Assembly (NCBI RefSeq): GCF_021730395.1
Contig: NC_069377.1
Coordinates: forward strand, 47,632,501 to 47,696,500
Direction: 5' to 3'
Source: Mercenaria mercenaria
Lineage: Eukaryota; Mollusca; Bivalvia; Venerida; Veneridae
Length of the DNA: 64,000 bases
Position numbers and translations under genes: made by a program. This document shows, one piece after another, positions 34,955 to 47,199 of the stretch. Position 1 is the stretch's first letter, and the number at the start of each line of letters is the position of its first letter. Under the pieces are notes generated by a model. It was not told the DNA's origin and did no database searches. It was given only the letters and a program-made list of their open reading frames with translations.

Positions 34955-35169
34955 ATTTGATGTTATGTTGATATCCATATAAATTATGTATATAAATTAA
35001 AGGACATTGGGTCGCGGACGCATTTGACAACAATTTGGTTCCTCACCAACACTTGTGGCTTCATCAAATAAAAGAGGTAGTCCTATATCTAAATCATCGA
35101 TTGTTATTCGAAAAATACATGTGCTTATGCAATAAGGGACGTCCTGTCAGTGGTCGGTGTGTGTGTTAA

Positions 35170-35362
35170 GTAATAGTTACAGTATGTGTGAGAGTGTGTT
35201 ACCAGGATATATCAGAGCTAGGGGTACATCGAGGGTATTTTTCTCTGCACATATCGTCGAGGCCGGTAGGCCGAGACAGATATGTGAAGAGAAAAATAAC
35301 GAGATGTACCCCTAGCTCTGATATATCCTGGTAACACACGAGCACTACATATTATAACTGTT
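35170..35362. mobile_element. Palindromic MITE
   Basis: Arms of about 85 bp: GTGTGTTACCAGGATATATC with AGAGCTAGGGGTAC on the left, and GTACCCCTAGCTCT with GATATATCCTGGTAACACAC on the right. The centre is GTCGAGGCCGGTAGGCCGAG. Non-coding. Confidence 0.8.
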
Positions 35363-35825
35363 TTATCGCATAGTTTATCATTAAAATTTATATATTATTT
35401 TCATTTAAATTTGTTTATTATTATTTTTACTATTTTGATTCCCCTTCTGCGCCTCGCTGACTGAAACACTAAAACTTCTGTTTTAGAAAATGTGTTCCCC
35501 AGATAAAAGTACCCAACAAATTTCTGCATTGGTTTTAAATCTTTGCATTTCATTGGCCAGACATATTGTAAAACTTGTTGTTTTGTTTGTAAAAAAAATC
35601 AAAGAAAAAGAAACATTTGAGAAATCTCAGAATTTCATATATTTCATGTATTTCTGAATTTGGCAATAACTATCAAGTTTTTGAAATATTCTAGTTTATT
35701 TATTATTTTACTTTATAAATGTAGGTGTTTGTGACAATTCTTTCTCTGTGAATTGTAAATTGGAGCTAAAATCATCTTTTCTTTGAAAGGAAAAAATTAT
35801 ACTCCCTTGATAGGGCCTCAATAGA

Positions 35826-35892
35826 GAAAAAGTGTTCCGATATATATCGGAACAGTTTTACTGTGCTGATATATATCGGAACACTTTTTTTC
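35826..35892. repeat. Short perfect-arm hairpin
   Basis: AAAAAGTGTTCCGATATATA and TATATATCGGAACACTTTTT pair around a loop of about 25 bases. Confidence 0.75.
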
Positions 35893-37994
35893 TTATGAAA
35901 CTCTATAGAGATTTCCGTGTTGATATAATCGCAACAGTTTTGTAAGATATCAGCACAGTTTTGTAGTAATAATGTGTGTTACTATGTATAACATGCTGCA
36001 AAGATCAAAGGAAAATTGCCGCACTGTGCGATAAGCTTATTTATTGTTGTAATTTGTAGCCCATCCTCTTATCATTTAATAAATAAAGTTCTTTGGTGCA
36101 GGCTAGGTCTTGCGTCTTCCTTTTGTGTCGGTTAATATGCCACATGATAGATTTGACGCGTTTTGAGGGATTTGTTTTATGCAAATTGTTTTTATGCGCT
36201 GTATACAATAAGGAACGATCTGCTACAATTTTGTTATTTGGATACAAACCGTGACAGGAACTGGTGTAAAAATTTAATATCAATACTTTCTTAAAGGTGG
36301 TCAATCACATTTGAGCAACATTTAATGACATTTTACAGTTTTCATATATTCTGTTAGGGATGTATTTAAGGAACAAAAAACTAATTACACAGAGTTCGAT
36401 TCCTATTGGGTATGTATACTTTATTACTTTTCATGAAAATTTGTAATTACCTCCCTTTAATATAATGTATTTAAAATGTGGCCTATTTCTTTTGATTCCA
36501 ATAAAATTTCTATTTTTACATTTGTATTTCATAAATATTGGGATATTTTAACTAACTGAAACAAAAGTCCGCTTTTAAAAAGAGTGTTTAGCTTCGGAAT
36601 TCCTGTATTTTCACTCTATCTTGGTTGCGCAACCGAGATAAACAAAGGGAGGTAATAATAATTTTATAAACTTTTATGTACTTTTCAATGATAATCTTTG
36701 ACTTCTTTAATACAATAGTGCTTATATTCATATTATTCTTTAGGCAAAATATGTTTATTTAATTTATATTTATGCGAAAATAATGCTATACTGGTTGGGC
36801 AACCAGGATAGAAAAATCAAATTATAAGAATACTTCCTGTGAAAATTTGACGTGTTCAGTTTACTTCCCTTTGGTCGGTATGGTGAGGTATAAGCCTTTA
36901 TGAATTCATTATACTTTCGTTATATCTTATAAAGAAAGTAGATCTACACTTCATACGTTACTTGTGTTGAAAACCTAACATACAGAAATGTTATAACTAA
37001 ATTAAGGTGGGTACGCACAACAATATGTATATGATAAAAAATAGGATGGCAGCTCTTTTATTGTTAAGTTTACACTAAATGTTCTTTAAAGTCTTGTGTC
37101 TTCCAAATGGAGCTTACATGTTGAAATCGTAAACAAAATGCTCTATTTCAGTTATGTTAGTTTTTCAGGACCTACATCAACAGTTTAATCTATGAAAAAA
37201 TACAGTTATGGAGAGACTTTCACCTATTTTTTTCTTAAGTATCGGCAAAGGAATAATTGCCCATGTTTAGTTAAAGACGTTTTCTTGAGTATAACTTTGC
37301 TTATTTTATGTGAAGCTCTTTTATTCAACATTTGATTTTAAGAATACTGGATCAATGATTGTGTAAAAATTTAGTCAATAAGGATTTTTCTCTCATTCTG
37401 TCTATTTCATGTCGATTGCACAACAAATTTACGGATATTGGTTAACAATAGGTAGTGTCCAATGCCTGGAAAAGAAAGTATATTAAAGGATGGATCCGTG
37501 TCATGTAACTTTTCTTCCAATATCTTTACTTCGGACAAATGATTTAGTTCATTTTTCCATGTTCATAAGAAATAACAGAATGACTGAATGTAAAACGCCC
37601 TTGTACTTATTTGCTAATTTACTTGAACTGAGCGTACACAAGTGAGTCAGTGCGACACATAATAAAAACTGTAACTATTTTTTAGCAAGGGTTTCTATCT
37701 TTTTTCTCTTTAAATGTAAGAAATCAATTTGGTAGTATACATTCCTTAAGAACTGAAATGACGGTATTTTGAACTTTAAAGTTATTTAGATATCTGGACT
37801 CATTTTAAATTTATAGTTCAGATAAATTTATTGAGTACTTCCATTTTAAATCTCAGCCGTTTTAGCCACGCAATCTTGAAAAATTGCAATATTTTGCTAA
37901 ATCTGTAGTCTGAATATGGCACTTCTAGCCTGAAATGAAAATGATTCAGAATGTCTGAAGAACTGAAATGAAATTCTCCTTGCCCCGTTGGAAT
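35893..37994. other. No gene seen; small inverted repeats
   Basis: AT-rich DNA. AATTACCTCCCTTT (about 36,445) and AAAGGGAGGTAAT (about 36,644) are inverted 200 bp apart, and two palindromes, GGTTGCGCAACC (about 36,622) and GGTTGGGCAACC (about 36,793), lie within and just beyond. An 87-codon minus-strand frame at 36,041-36,304 overlaps the start of this repeat zone and has no recognisable domain. Confidence 0.4.
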
Positions 37995-38335
37995 CTACAG
38001 AGGTGTTTAAGGGGGAAAAAGATGATAAATATCAAACAGGGAATGCCACGTTTCAAAAACGTAGTCTCCAAAAACGAAATCCACATCACGCAGATGTGCA
38101 GACTACCAACACACACACTCACATACAAAGCAAACACACGAAGACAAAACGAACAAATAAAGGAACACAGCGGGGCACCGCCTTGGAACGGCCAGTGGCA
38201 AAAACACCATTTGGGAGCTTAAACCGGTTTATGGCGCGCACCCAACTTCCCTCTTACCCCCTCCATGTTCCAAAGTCACGGACAGTGTAAATAAAAGTAA
38301 TCCCCACCAGGTGAATCTCTAACACACGCAGTGGA
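37995..38335 (+). repeat. Dispersed repeat family R1, copy B (partial)
   Basis: Shares ACATACAAAGCAAACACACG, GGGGCACCGCCTTGGAACGG and TTAAACCGGTTTATGG with copy A, but lacks its 3' third. Confidence 0.75.
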
Positions 38336-39029
38336 AACAGCACTAATCCAAGATATATGAGCATTTGTGCTAAGAACCAGACTCATTTGCGCTCCAGGTA
38401 CACCCATCTTTTTCATTTAATTCCGTGTATAACTTGTAAAAGTGGCTAAATTCGTAGTAACAAGACCGGAAATGTATCATTCCTTCCACTTGTTTTATAT
38501 AAAATTGATGCAGTGCAACCACCTGATTGGATAAAGCTAGCACCCGTGTAGTTTTGTTAAATGAAGAGATTAGAGTGGTACAGAAATTACCTTACCTGAT
38601 GAATGTCTGTATATGTTTGCATAAACATTTTATGAAGCTAACTATTATAAATGAGAAAAATGTTCCATTTCTAATGGCATGCGAGAGAAAATAATAATTG
38701 ATCAGTTGAACTGAATCATTTTGCATTAATGAAGGAGTAAACATGTAGTAGATATTCCGATCTTAATATATCAAGAGCCAGTACAGTGGCTTATTGTGAA
38801 CAAAAATATGACAAAAGGGACGATGTCAGTTTTGAAAGTGTCAACTTCCCCCATTTGTATGGGGATGTCTCTGGAGTGACAACATACGGTGTCTATATTT
38901 CACAACTTACTCTGCTCAGTTAGAGGAAAACAATCTTCATAATACCTAAATGTTATTATAACAGGGTTCGATATCATAAACTCCGGAAGGTTTCTACAAA
39001 ATTTTACTACAGATCGTCCGAACACAAAC
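38336..39029. other. No gene seen
   Basis: AT-rich DNA between two R1 copies, with no recognisable coding region or repeat. Confidence 0.4.
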
Positions 39030-39680
39030 CTTTAAAACAAGGATAAATATCCATCAAGTAATGCCACGCTCCAAAAACGCAGGTTCCCCAAATCGCAATT
39101 AATAGTGCGTGCACACGACCAACACACACACTCGTACATACAAAGCAAACAGATGATAAAACGAACAGATACAGAAACACAGTGGGGCACCGCCTTGGAA
39201 CAGTCAGTGGCAAAACAGCACTGAGGAGTTTTTTATCGTTTTTATGGTGCGCACCTAACATAATTCTTACCCAACCTTGTTCCAAAGTCACGGGACAGTG
39301 TAAATGAAAGTAATCCTACCAGAGAATTCCATAAACACGAGATGGCAACAGAAGGCATGGCTATGTATATCATAAACTGCTGAGTTAAATCTATATAAAA
39401 AATAAACCTTAAGAACCAAAATCGAATGTACTCAGTGCCTTTGTAGACAGATCATCGAGGGGCCCGACGAAACAGTTAAAAACAGTCCAGGCCCGTAAGG
39501 ATTCAAAAACTGCCCATAATAGACCCTCTTCCGTCAGATACAATCAAAGAGGGACTCGTAGCGTCCAACTGTAAAAGGATTGAAAACTAAACATGCGGTC
39601 CGCTAAAAACAGTTAGGCCATAACCTCTTTTAGTAAAACTTTTATAATTTTACCAAATACCGTTGGAACACTTCTTGGTT
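39030..39680 (+). repeat. Dispersed repeat family R1, copy C
   Basis: Shares the R1 landmarks over its whole length, from AATGCCACGCTCCAAAAACG to AACCTCTTTTAGTAAAAC. Confidence 0.75.
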
Positions 39681-40204
39681 TTACACAACCCGCATACAAT
39701 GAAATGTATTTTATAAACTTCGGAAAATTAAACATTATGCTTATTTCAATCAAACATCTGTAAAATGTGTAAAAATGTTTATCAAAAGAGGATACAATGC
39801 GAAAATCGTTAAAGACTGTCCATGTTTGGGGATTGACCCCTCTACAATAAATCGCTACGCTTACCTATTCAATCGTGCGATGACTAATAAACTGTAAGAC
39901 TCTGTCACATTTTACTTTATATAATCTAGTATTATGTTACTACGATTAGAGCCTTTACTTGTTTACATTGTCTTGTGTAACTTGTTGAAAGTGGGGTAAG
40001 TGCGATGTTGGCATGCCCAAAGCGCGTTCAAACCCCAATTGTTTTATAAAGATTATTTACAGTTCAAAGGCTATGCCCTTGTTTTCAACTTGATTTTGTT
40101 CGTTTCGCATTTTATGCTACGTATATTATCTTGTTTGTTGTTGGTGTTTCTTTTCTCTTCCTTCCCACTGCCCCTTGCATTTACGTCCAATTTCTTTTAC
40201 TATG

Positions 40205-40600
40205 AATGATGTAATGTGTACACCATATTTATTTGCCACTGGCCGTCCCTAGACAGTGCCCCACATTGCTTTATTTTACTGGTTACTATGTTTATTTACT
40301 TTGTGTCTGTGTGTCTGCCTTGTATACGTGCGTGTTTGCGCTGCTGTGGTTAGCGGTGTAGAGAGACTGCGTTTTTGAAGTGTGGCTTTCCTTTTTGAAT
40401 ATTCATTCTGGCTTTTTTCAACTTTCCCCAACACCATCACCCTCCCCCTCCCCTTACCCACTTTTTGTATTTTGTATATAATTACAATGTACTTGTTGGA
40501 ATTTAAATCAAAACGTCTCCGCTACTTTGCGATGCAAGGCTCTATGGCTGTGTTTGGGATGCTCTGTGGGTCCGGGAAATTCATCCCTACTTTTTATTTT
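40205..40600 (-). repeat. Dispersed repeat family R1-related, copy D (reversed)
   Basis: Reverse-complemented it contains CAAAAACGCAGTCTC, CAATGTGGGGCACTG and GGCCAGTGGCAAAT, in the same order as R1. Its other end (CTCTATGGCTGTGTTTGGG, about 40,540) recurs at 50,015, so the family has a longer form. Confidence 0.55.
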
Positions 40601-41904
40601 CTACACTCACAACGAACAATTAGTACCTCAGGTTTCCCCGCATTATGTCTCAGTGCTGCTATGTATCAACTGATTCATAGGAATCATTCAGCATTTGTAT
40701 TTGTATGCGCATGGATCACCGACTGGTTCTACATTTTGATCTTGTTTTTTACTTTCCACAACTAAAAGTCATAGATAATTATATATGGGCGCTTTGCTTC
40801 TCTTATCTACCAATATTACCCTAGCCATGTTGAAAGTTATGCATAGACCGGTTATTGATTTTCATTTTTCAGAGGGTCCTACGTCTAATGTTCATCATCT
40901 ATTCTAAAGGTTGATATTTTGGCCGTATTTTTCGGAAACGTCCGCGGGTTCGTAATGTTTTCCGCTGGTTCTATTTCACAATTATTTAGCTTGACACGCA
41001 TTCCTTTAATCAGCTTTTTCTGTTAGTAACTATTATTAATCTAAACTTAGATCTCCCGTGACATTTTTCCATGACAATGGCATATCACAGAAACTGCCAA
41101 GAGACGAAATTAAAAAGTAAGCCCCATAGCCTAGTGGTGATTAAACAATACCCACAGCTGTTCAAGCCCGAGTATTGGAACCACCCATGCTGAAATATTC
41201 GAGCTGAAAATTAAAAAGTACACCAATACAAAATAAATGTCGTGCGGAACGATCTGGAGATATTACGTTTTACTGGAAATAATTAAATTGTCAATATAAA
41301 GATTAATGCAGATATTTCTTGAACTTCCTGTGTTGTTATCTATGTATACTCAACAACTTTTCTAACTCCCCAACATATTTTTTTTTTATCTCCGCCAACT
41401 TCTGACAGATTTGAATGAAAATTGGATACATTGTTTAATGATCAGTTCAGTTAAATAAAACATTAACGGTGATATGTACGTTTATTCGTTGAGCCATGAC
41501 TGTTGTAATAAGGTAACCCCAAAATAAAAAAGTCACAAAACAGATGCAATTTGCTGCTGGTCTCTATGCGGCAAGTAGTGCCATCTGCGGGATTAAACAA
41601 CTTTGCGGCCAATATTACAGTCTTCAATGGATACTAAATGGTCCTCATCCTGAAATAGGATGCTATTATCAGATTTGTATTGAGAAATATATTGAGGAAT
41701 ATAATAAATCAAGGTAAGCAAATGCAATCATTTGAATCGTATTTACCTCGTAACGTAGGGAAAAAGAAACACAGTGCATGTCAGATACCATAAACCATGC
41801 TGTTAATCGATTGCAAAATTTAACACATTCTAAAAGGAATGTAACAAAGTTACATCTAATCAACAATCGTCACACTCAAACTCAAATGATGCAACTTGTC
41901 CCTA
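40601..41904. other. No gene seen; tRNA-like SINE head at about 41,118-41,195
   Basis: CATAGCCTAGTGGTGATTAA contains a good pol III A box (TAGCCTAGTGG), followed at a tRNA-like distance by TGTTCAAGCCC as a weak B box. This is probably a decayed SINE on the + strand. The rest holds nothing recognisable. Confidence 0.4.
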
Positions 41905-44227
41905 ATTCATTTCAGACATATCCGCATATGCAACACAGGCTCGATGAACAACTCCGGAACACCGGTTACACTAAACCCAGTTAAGAACTTTATTGTCATA
42001 CAAAGCCACACACTTTGCACACACCTTGAAGTCAATTTCAATATCAATGTCAGATCCATCTGTCAGTTTAAAGTATTCGTCTTCTTTGTTGGACGAAGAT
42101 GTGCGCATTAATCTTTTATGGAGTTTCTCGATCATTTTGTTTATCATTTTTCCTTCTTTTCTTTTGCCCTTTGTTGCCTTTTTAGCTCTCATTTTCTTTG
42201 TTTCTTCTTTTTGTTTTCTATTTTGTTCCCTTTCTGGTTTTCGTTGGAGTTTTGTATTTTCTTCCTCTTCGCTTTGATTTTGTTTTTTAATGATCATATC
42301 GTTGAACGCCTTTCCTGTTATTTCTTTGTGCATGGCCATTTTTGCCCTTTTATTTCCAGTTTTAGGTTTTGCAAAAGGGTTTTCAGTACCGCAGCAAATG
42401 ATTGTGAAACATAATCTGGAGACTTGTTCAACGGACTTAGAAAAGAATCAGACTTTGCGGGTTTATTTGAAACCGCAGCTGGTCCCGACAGTTCACCCAC
42501 AACTGATGGTAGCACTTCAGTGAATGAAGACTGTATGGCACTTGTGGCAGTTTGCAGTTCATTTGAAGCAACAGACATTTCAGTGTTAGCAGTGGGCACT
42601 TTAGTAACAGTGTAAGGCAGTTCTACAGGAACAGTGCAGCTCAGCGGTAGAGGATTGCAATTCAGCGGCAGAAATTTCAGTGTAGGCAGTTTGCACTTTA
42701 GCATTAGAATCAGGCAGTGTGCGGGAGCAGTTTGATGTTCGGCGGTTGTGGATGTCGATTCGGCGGCAGTTATTGACAATTCAGCGACATGAATTTCAGT
42801 GCAGGCAGTTTTCATTTTAGCTTCAGAATTAGGCGGTTATGGATGTTGAATTGTCGGCAGTTATTGACAACTTAGTGACGGTGTTGGAGAAGCAGTTGAA
42901 AGATTAGCAGTTGACCCAGGAAGTTCACGAGAGTTCAATGAAAGGTCATCGACAGGTGAGGAATGAACAACGGTTGGCATAGATTCAGTTCACTTTTGCA
43001 AATGCATGTTCATTTGACAACTAAACGACGATAAGTGACTAGACGGCTGGGCAAATATCTTACTCGGGCACATCTTTATTGTCGACAAAACAAGTGACTC
43101 GTCCAGGTGGGAAAAGTCTGGAATCTCTGAATCAGTTTCTAGCAACAACAATCGTAGTAGTCTTTTCCCATGCATGACGGAACACGCTTGCAAACTTCTA
43201 CTTGGTCACGAATTCACCTACATGTTCCGTTTGATAATCCCGCAATGCTTGTCGCCACTCCTCTTTTAGCACACAAACAAGCGTTAAGTTGCAAGGGTGT
43301 GTGCTAAAAAGACAATATAGTAAATATTTTGCTGTTTACAAAGCTCACTGACCGCCAAATTCAGATGAGTAGAGTGACCGTCCACAAGTAGCACCACAGG
43401 TTTTTTAACACAACTAAATTCTATGGAAGGGACGAAAACGTCTTTCAACCACCTGAAAAATAACTCGCTGTCCATCCACCCATTTTCCGATCGGCCTAGG
43501 ACTGTCTCAAGAAATTCATCTACTGGACTGTTTGCGAATCTCTGTCAGGGATAAACGATAAGTGGCGGCAAGAAATGACCAGTGCTACTCATACACGCAA
43601 GTACGGTTATTTGTGTTTTATCTGAAGAAATGAAGTTATATACATTGGAAGAGCCTTCTTTGCAACGACCTTCCCGGATCTAGGACATAGAGAAAATCTT
43701 GATTCTTCTGCATTGTACAAAAGCGCTGGGTCGTGAAAAGTGACGTGTCTTTAACTTCGTCAGTAATATAGGCTTTGTACTCATTAAACAATGACTGAAT
43801 GTTGCCTTGGGTGACTACACGCCTTTTCTTTCCAAGTTGTTGTAGTGTAAGCTCAAATATCTCAGGATGGCGCTTGACAAATGCATACCAACAGTCGTTT
43901 CTGAAACGATGGTTTGAAAATGAGTTTTGCGTCCATCCATGCCCAAACCTTTCTTTACAGTGTCGGAGTAATTCACATCGAGTTCTTCCATAACCTATTC
44001 GACCTATATGAATGGGCCAGTCCACCAAGGTCTGTTCCTCGGCTGGGGTTAAAACTGTTTTTGGAGCAGCAATTATATGCATCCGATTGTTGAACTTATC
44101 AAACAAAATTGCATATGATCTCGAAGCTGCGCGCAGTGACTTTGTTTTTGACTGCATTAGCTGCTGTGACTGCCAGTTCCAAAGCAGACTGGTCATATTT
44201 TGGTTTGCAACCAATTTGCTGACTCAT
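41905..44227 (-). pseudogene. pogo/CENP-B-type DNA transposase remnant
   Basis: A Tc1/mariner-superfamily transposase of the pogo (Jerky/Tigger-like) type, read on the minus strand from ATG 44,227. Domains in order: a psq-type helix-turn-helix (YDQSALELAVTAA, KSLRAASRSYAI); a CENP-B-like second DNA-binding domain (VLTPAEEQTLVDWPIHIGRI, FVKRHPEIFELTLQQLGKKR); the DDE domain with LLYNAEESRFSLCPRSGK near 43,690, KTQITVLACMSSTGHFLPPL near 43,600, and PVVLLVDGHSTHLNLAVSEL near 43,370; then an S/T-rich segment (42,320-42,815), a K/E-rich coil (42,000-42,340), and a zinc-finger-like end C-X2-C ... C-X2-C-X4-H-X2-C. Several frame changes and stops break it, and the first catalytic Asp reads as Glu. 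Terminal inverted repeats were not located. Confidence 0.82.
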
Positions 44228-44796
44228 ATCTAAAGGACAAAAGGATAATGAAACATTGTTATAGAATTAGAAGTGTCCCTAAGATTATTGCGACAACGCT
44301 CCAAAAAAACGTAATCATTACATCTAGGTTACTGCATCTGTGTATATTTATACTAGTAACTCAGAATACATAGAGTAGATCTAATACCGTGTTCGGTTCA
44401 TATCTGAGCAAAAAAGCGTATTACTTAAAGAACCAAAAATGTAGATTTATAATTTTTCAACCAATAAAAACAGCGGGACTGGACAGAAATGAATACATGC
44501 ATACTTTTAATTGGCTGAATTAATATAGTCTGTCACAAAAAGTTCCATTACATTTCAACAGAGTATTAAATAGATATAGTGAATAATGTCTCTAATGATG
44601 TTTATCGGAGTAGCACAAAACATATATGTATTGTAGCTGACGGTCGTGGCGAGCTAGACTATTTCCGTAAACTCTGTAATGTACTTACGAATTATTTTCG
44701 CTGCTTGATTAAACTAACAGCAATAAATGCAAGTGTTTGATTTGATTTTGAATCACGAAATACACCCTGGTTTTGCTTGTATATCTATCGAAAAGT
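44228..44796. other. No gene seen
   Basis: AT-rich DNA between the transposase start and the LTR element. It probably holds the pogo element's 5' end, which I could not delimit. Confidence 0.35.
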
Positions 44797-44927
44797 TGTT
44801 AGGTATGGGCTGGAATTGCCAAATATCTGATAAAACATCGAACGTTCTTGAACGTATCTAACATTTATTAACGGCTAACTTTTACATATCGTCATCATCA
44901 TACATATCGTTTTCATCATACACAACA
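44797..44927 (-). repeat. 3' LTR of the Ty3/gypsy element
   Basis: 131 bp from TGTTAGGTATGGGCTGGAAT to ATCATACACAACA. It is preceded by target duplication AAAGT at 44,792-44,796. Confidence 0.93.
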
Positions 44928-45249
44928 TTCCCTTGTACTTAATTAAAACTTGTACCTTTTATCTTAATGTACAAATATTAACCAAAACGGAAAGAATACT
45001 AGTAAACCAAGTCTCCAAGACCACTGTAACATTTACATATAAAACTGGTATGTAAAGTGTATATCATCGATTCCATCAAAATACATTGTATTCTGAAATT
45101 AAAACTTTTTTTTTTATGCAACTTAGATAGAACTCTACAATTGTTATACACTTATGAATAATAATCATGTTACAAACATAATAAGATGGTATATATCTCT
45201 GCAGTCATAATGCTATGATCGAACAGTCATATACATAACTTTGTAGCTT

Positions 45250-46550
45250 TTCACAAATTTAGTTTTTCAACTTTTTTACGGTTTCTTGTAGGGTAACGCT
45301 TCTCCGAAATGGTTATGTCCTCAGACTTGGGTACCTCGACAACTGATGTTCTCTTATCACTGACTGATGTTTCACTAGACGATGACTGAGTACACGACGA
45401 CTGACTAGATGACGACTGACTACACGACGACTGACTAGATGACGACTGACTACACGACGACAGACTAGATGACGACTGACTAGACGATGACTGTTCAGAA
45501 ACTGGTTTATTGTCATTTTCAAATATCGATGCCTTTACAACAGATGAATCTGACACTGAGTGATCTGATGAGAGTCCCAAGTTCGAACTACGTATCTGAT
45601 CAGCGTGACGCCGCCATGTAACTCCAGGTGCGATCTCTACACGATAAGAAACTGGTCCTGTTCTACTACTAATCGTCCCCGGAATCCATTTATCCTGGTC
45701 CTTCTTATAATCACGTACAGTCACATTATCTCCAATGTCAAAATTACGATCCCTTGTGCTTCTACGCATTGCAGATTGTTGACTTTCAACCCTCTTTTCT
45801 AGACTAGGTTTCATTTTATCAAGTCTGGTAGACAAATTTCGACCATAAAATAAACTTGCAGGACTTGTTCTTGTAGTCTGGTGTTCAGCATTCCTATAAG
45901 CAAGTAGAAACCTGGATAACTTGGTTTGAACAGTCCCTTGGTCATTTTTCGCGGCTCTAAGAGCTTGTTTCATACTTTGCACAAAGCGTTCGGCCAAACC
46001 GTTTGTTTTTGGATGATAAGGTGCACTATATCTAACCTTAACACAGTTTTTCACAAGAAATGATCGAAACTCATCACTCACGAATTGTGGTCCATTATCG
46101 CAGACTATCTCGTCACAGATGCCACAGTTCGCAAAGATAGCGCGCAATACCTCTACTGTATGCGTAGCAGTAGTTTTGTGCATTATTTTAACGACCGGCC
46201 ATTTAGAATAAGCATCTACTGCAACAAAGTACATATGTCCTTGAAATGGTCCCGCGAAGTCTATGTGTACTCTGCTCCAAGGCTTTTTGGGAAACTCCCA
46301 TGGGTGTATTGGAGCTTCTGTTGAGCTGGATTTGTTACGCGCACAGCCGCCACAAGATTTCACTAACGAATCAAGGTCTTCGTCAATGTTCTTCCACCAA
46401 ACATGGTTGCGTGCAACTGATTTCATTTTTACTAAACCCAAGTGACCGGAATGTAGCTCCTCTAAAACCCGGCGTTGAAGGCTTTCAGGTACAATAACAC
46501 GATTAGCCCACATAAGACATCCTTGGCATAGTGAAAGTTCGTATCTCATG
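45250..46550 (-). CDS. Ty3/gypsy integrase region
   Basis: Part of the LTR element. It shows the N-terminal zinc-binding zone (HSGHLGLVKM, SCGGCARN), the catalytic core (VHIDFAGPFQGHMYFVAVDA, IVCDNGPQFVSDEF, YHPKTNGLAERFVQSMKQAL) and a C-terminal domain with WIPGTISSRTGPVSYRVE. The tail is a Ser/Gln-rich low-complexity run encoded by a ~30-bp repeat at about 45,375-45,495. Confidence 0.92.
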
Positions 46551-46699
46551 TGCCAGAATGGATCCAGTGAACTATCGTCAAGTTTGGTATCACTCTAACC
46601 TTGAAGTACCTTGTCGTAGATTAGCGAAAGAGTCTTATCTTTACGCGTAGCACTTGCTATTTGCGTTACAGTTAATGGAATAGCTTCTAGCACGTTATG

Positions 46700-47170
46700 T
46701 AAGTACACATCAGTAATGTCTGAACCAGTGGGAACACCTAAATTGAGTGGTAGACGTGAGAGAGCATCGCAGTTCCCATGGAGTTGACTTGAACTGGATG
46801 TCATACTGGTAACCGGACAGAAATACCGCATATCGTTGTAACCTACTCGCTGTGGTACTGCTCAATGTCTTGCAAGGATTAAAAATGGAGGTAAGTGGTT
46901 TGTGGTCTGTAACCAGTGTAAACCTGCGCCCATACAAGTAAGTATTAAATTTCTTTACGCCCCATACTAGCCCTAGCGCCTCCTTATCTATTTGGCTGTA
47001 ATTTTTTTCGGCACTGTTAAGTGTCCTAGACGCGAAAGCAATTGGTCTCTCTGTCCCATCAGGTAACTTGTGACTAAGCACCGAGCCTATTCCAAACGCA
47101 CTCGCATCACTTGCAAGCAGAACCGGAAGTTCTGGATTGTAGTTCATGAGAACACAGTCTGAAGTTATCA
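46700..47170 (-). CDS. Ty3/gypsy RNase H region
   Basis: Part of the LTR element. Motifs seen are LLASDASAFGIGSVLSHKLP, RPIAFASRTLNSAEKNYSQI, DKEALGLVWGVKKFNTYLYG and FTLVTDHKPLTSIF, all typical of the gypsy RNase H. Confidence 0.9.
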
Positions 47171-47199
47171 ACTGTTTAACTTCTTGTACAGCCTCTTCA

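Noticed and set aside
36041-36304. 87-codon minus-strand frame as a host exon
   Set aside because: It overlaps a repeat zone, has no domain, and no good splice sites flank it.
42118-42615. Plus-strand open frames rich in F, S and L
   Set aside because: Antisense shadows of the low-complexity tail of the minus-strand pogo transposase.
45605-46497. Plus-strand open frames across the integrase region
   Set aside because: Antisense shadows of the minus-strand LTR element; no independent domain.
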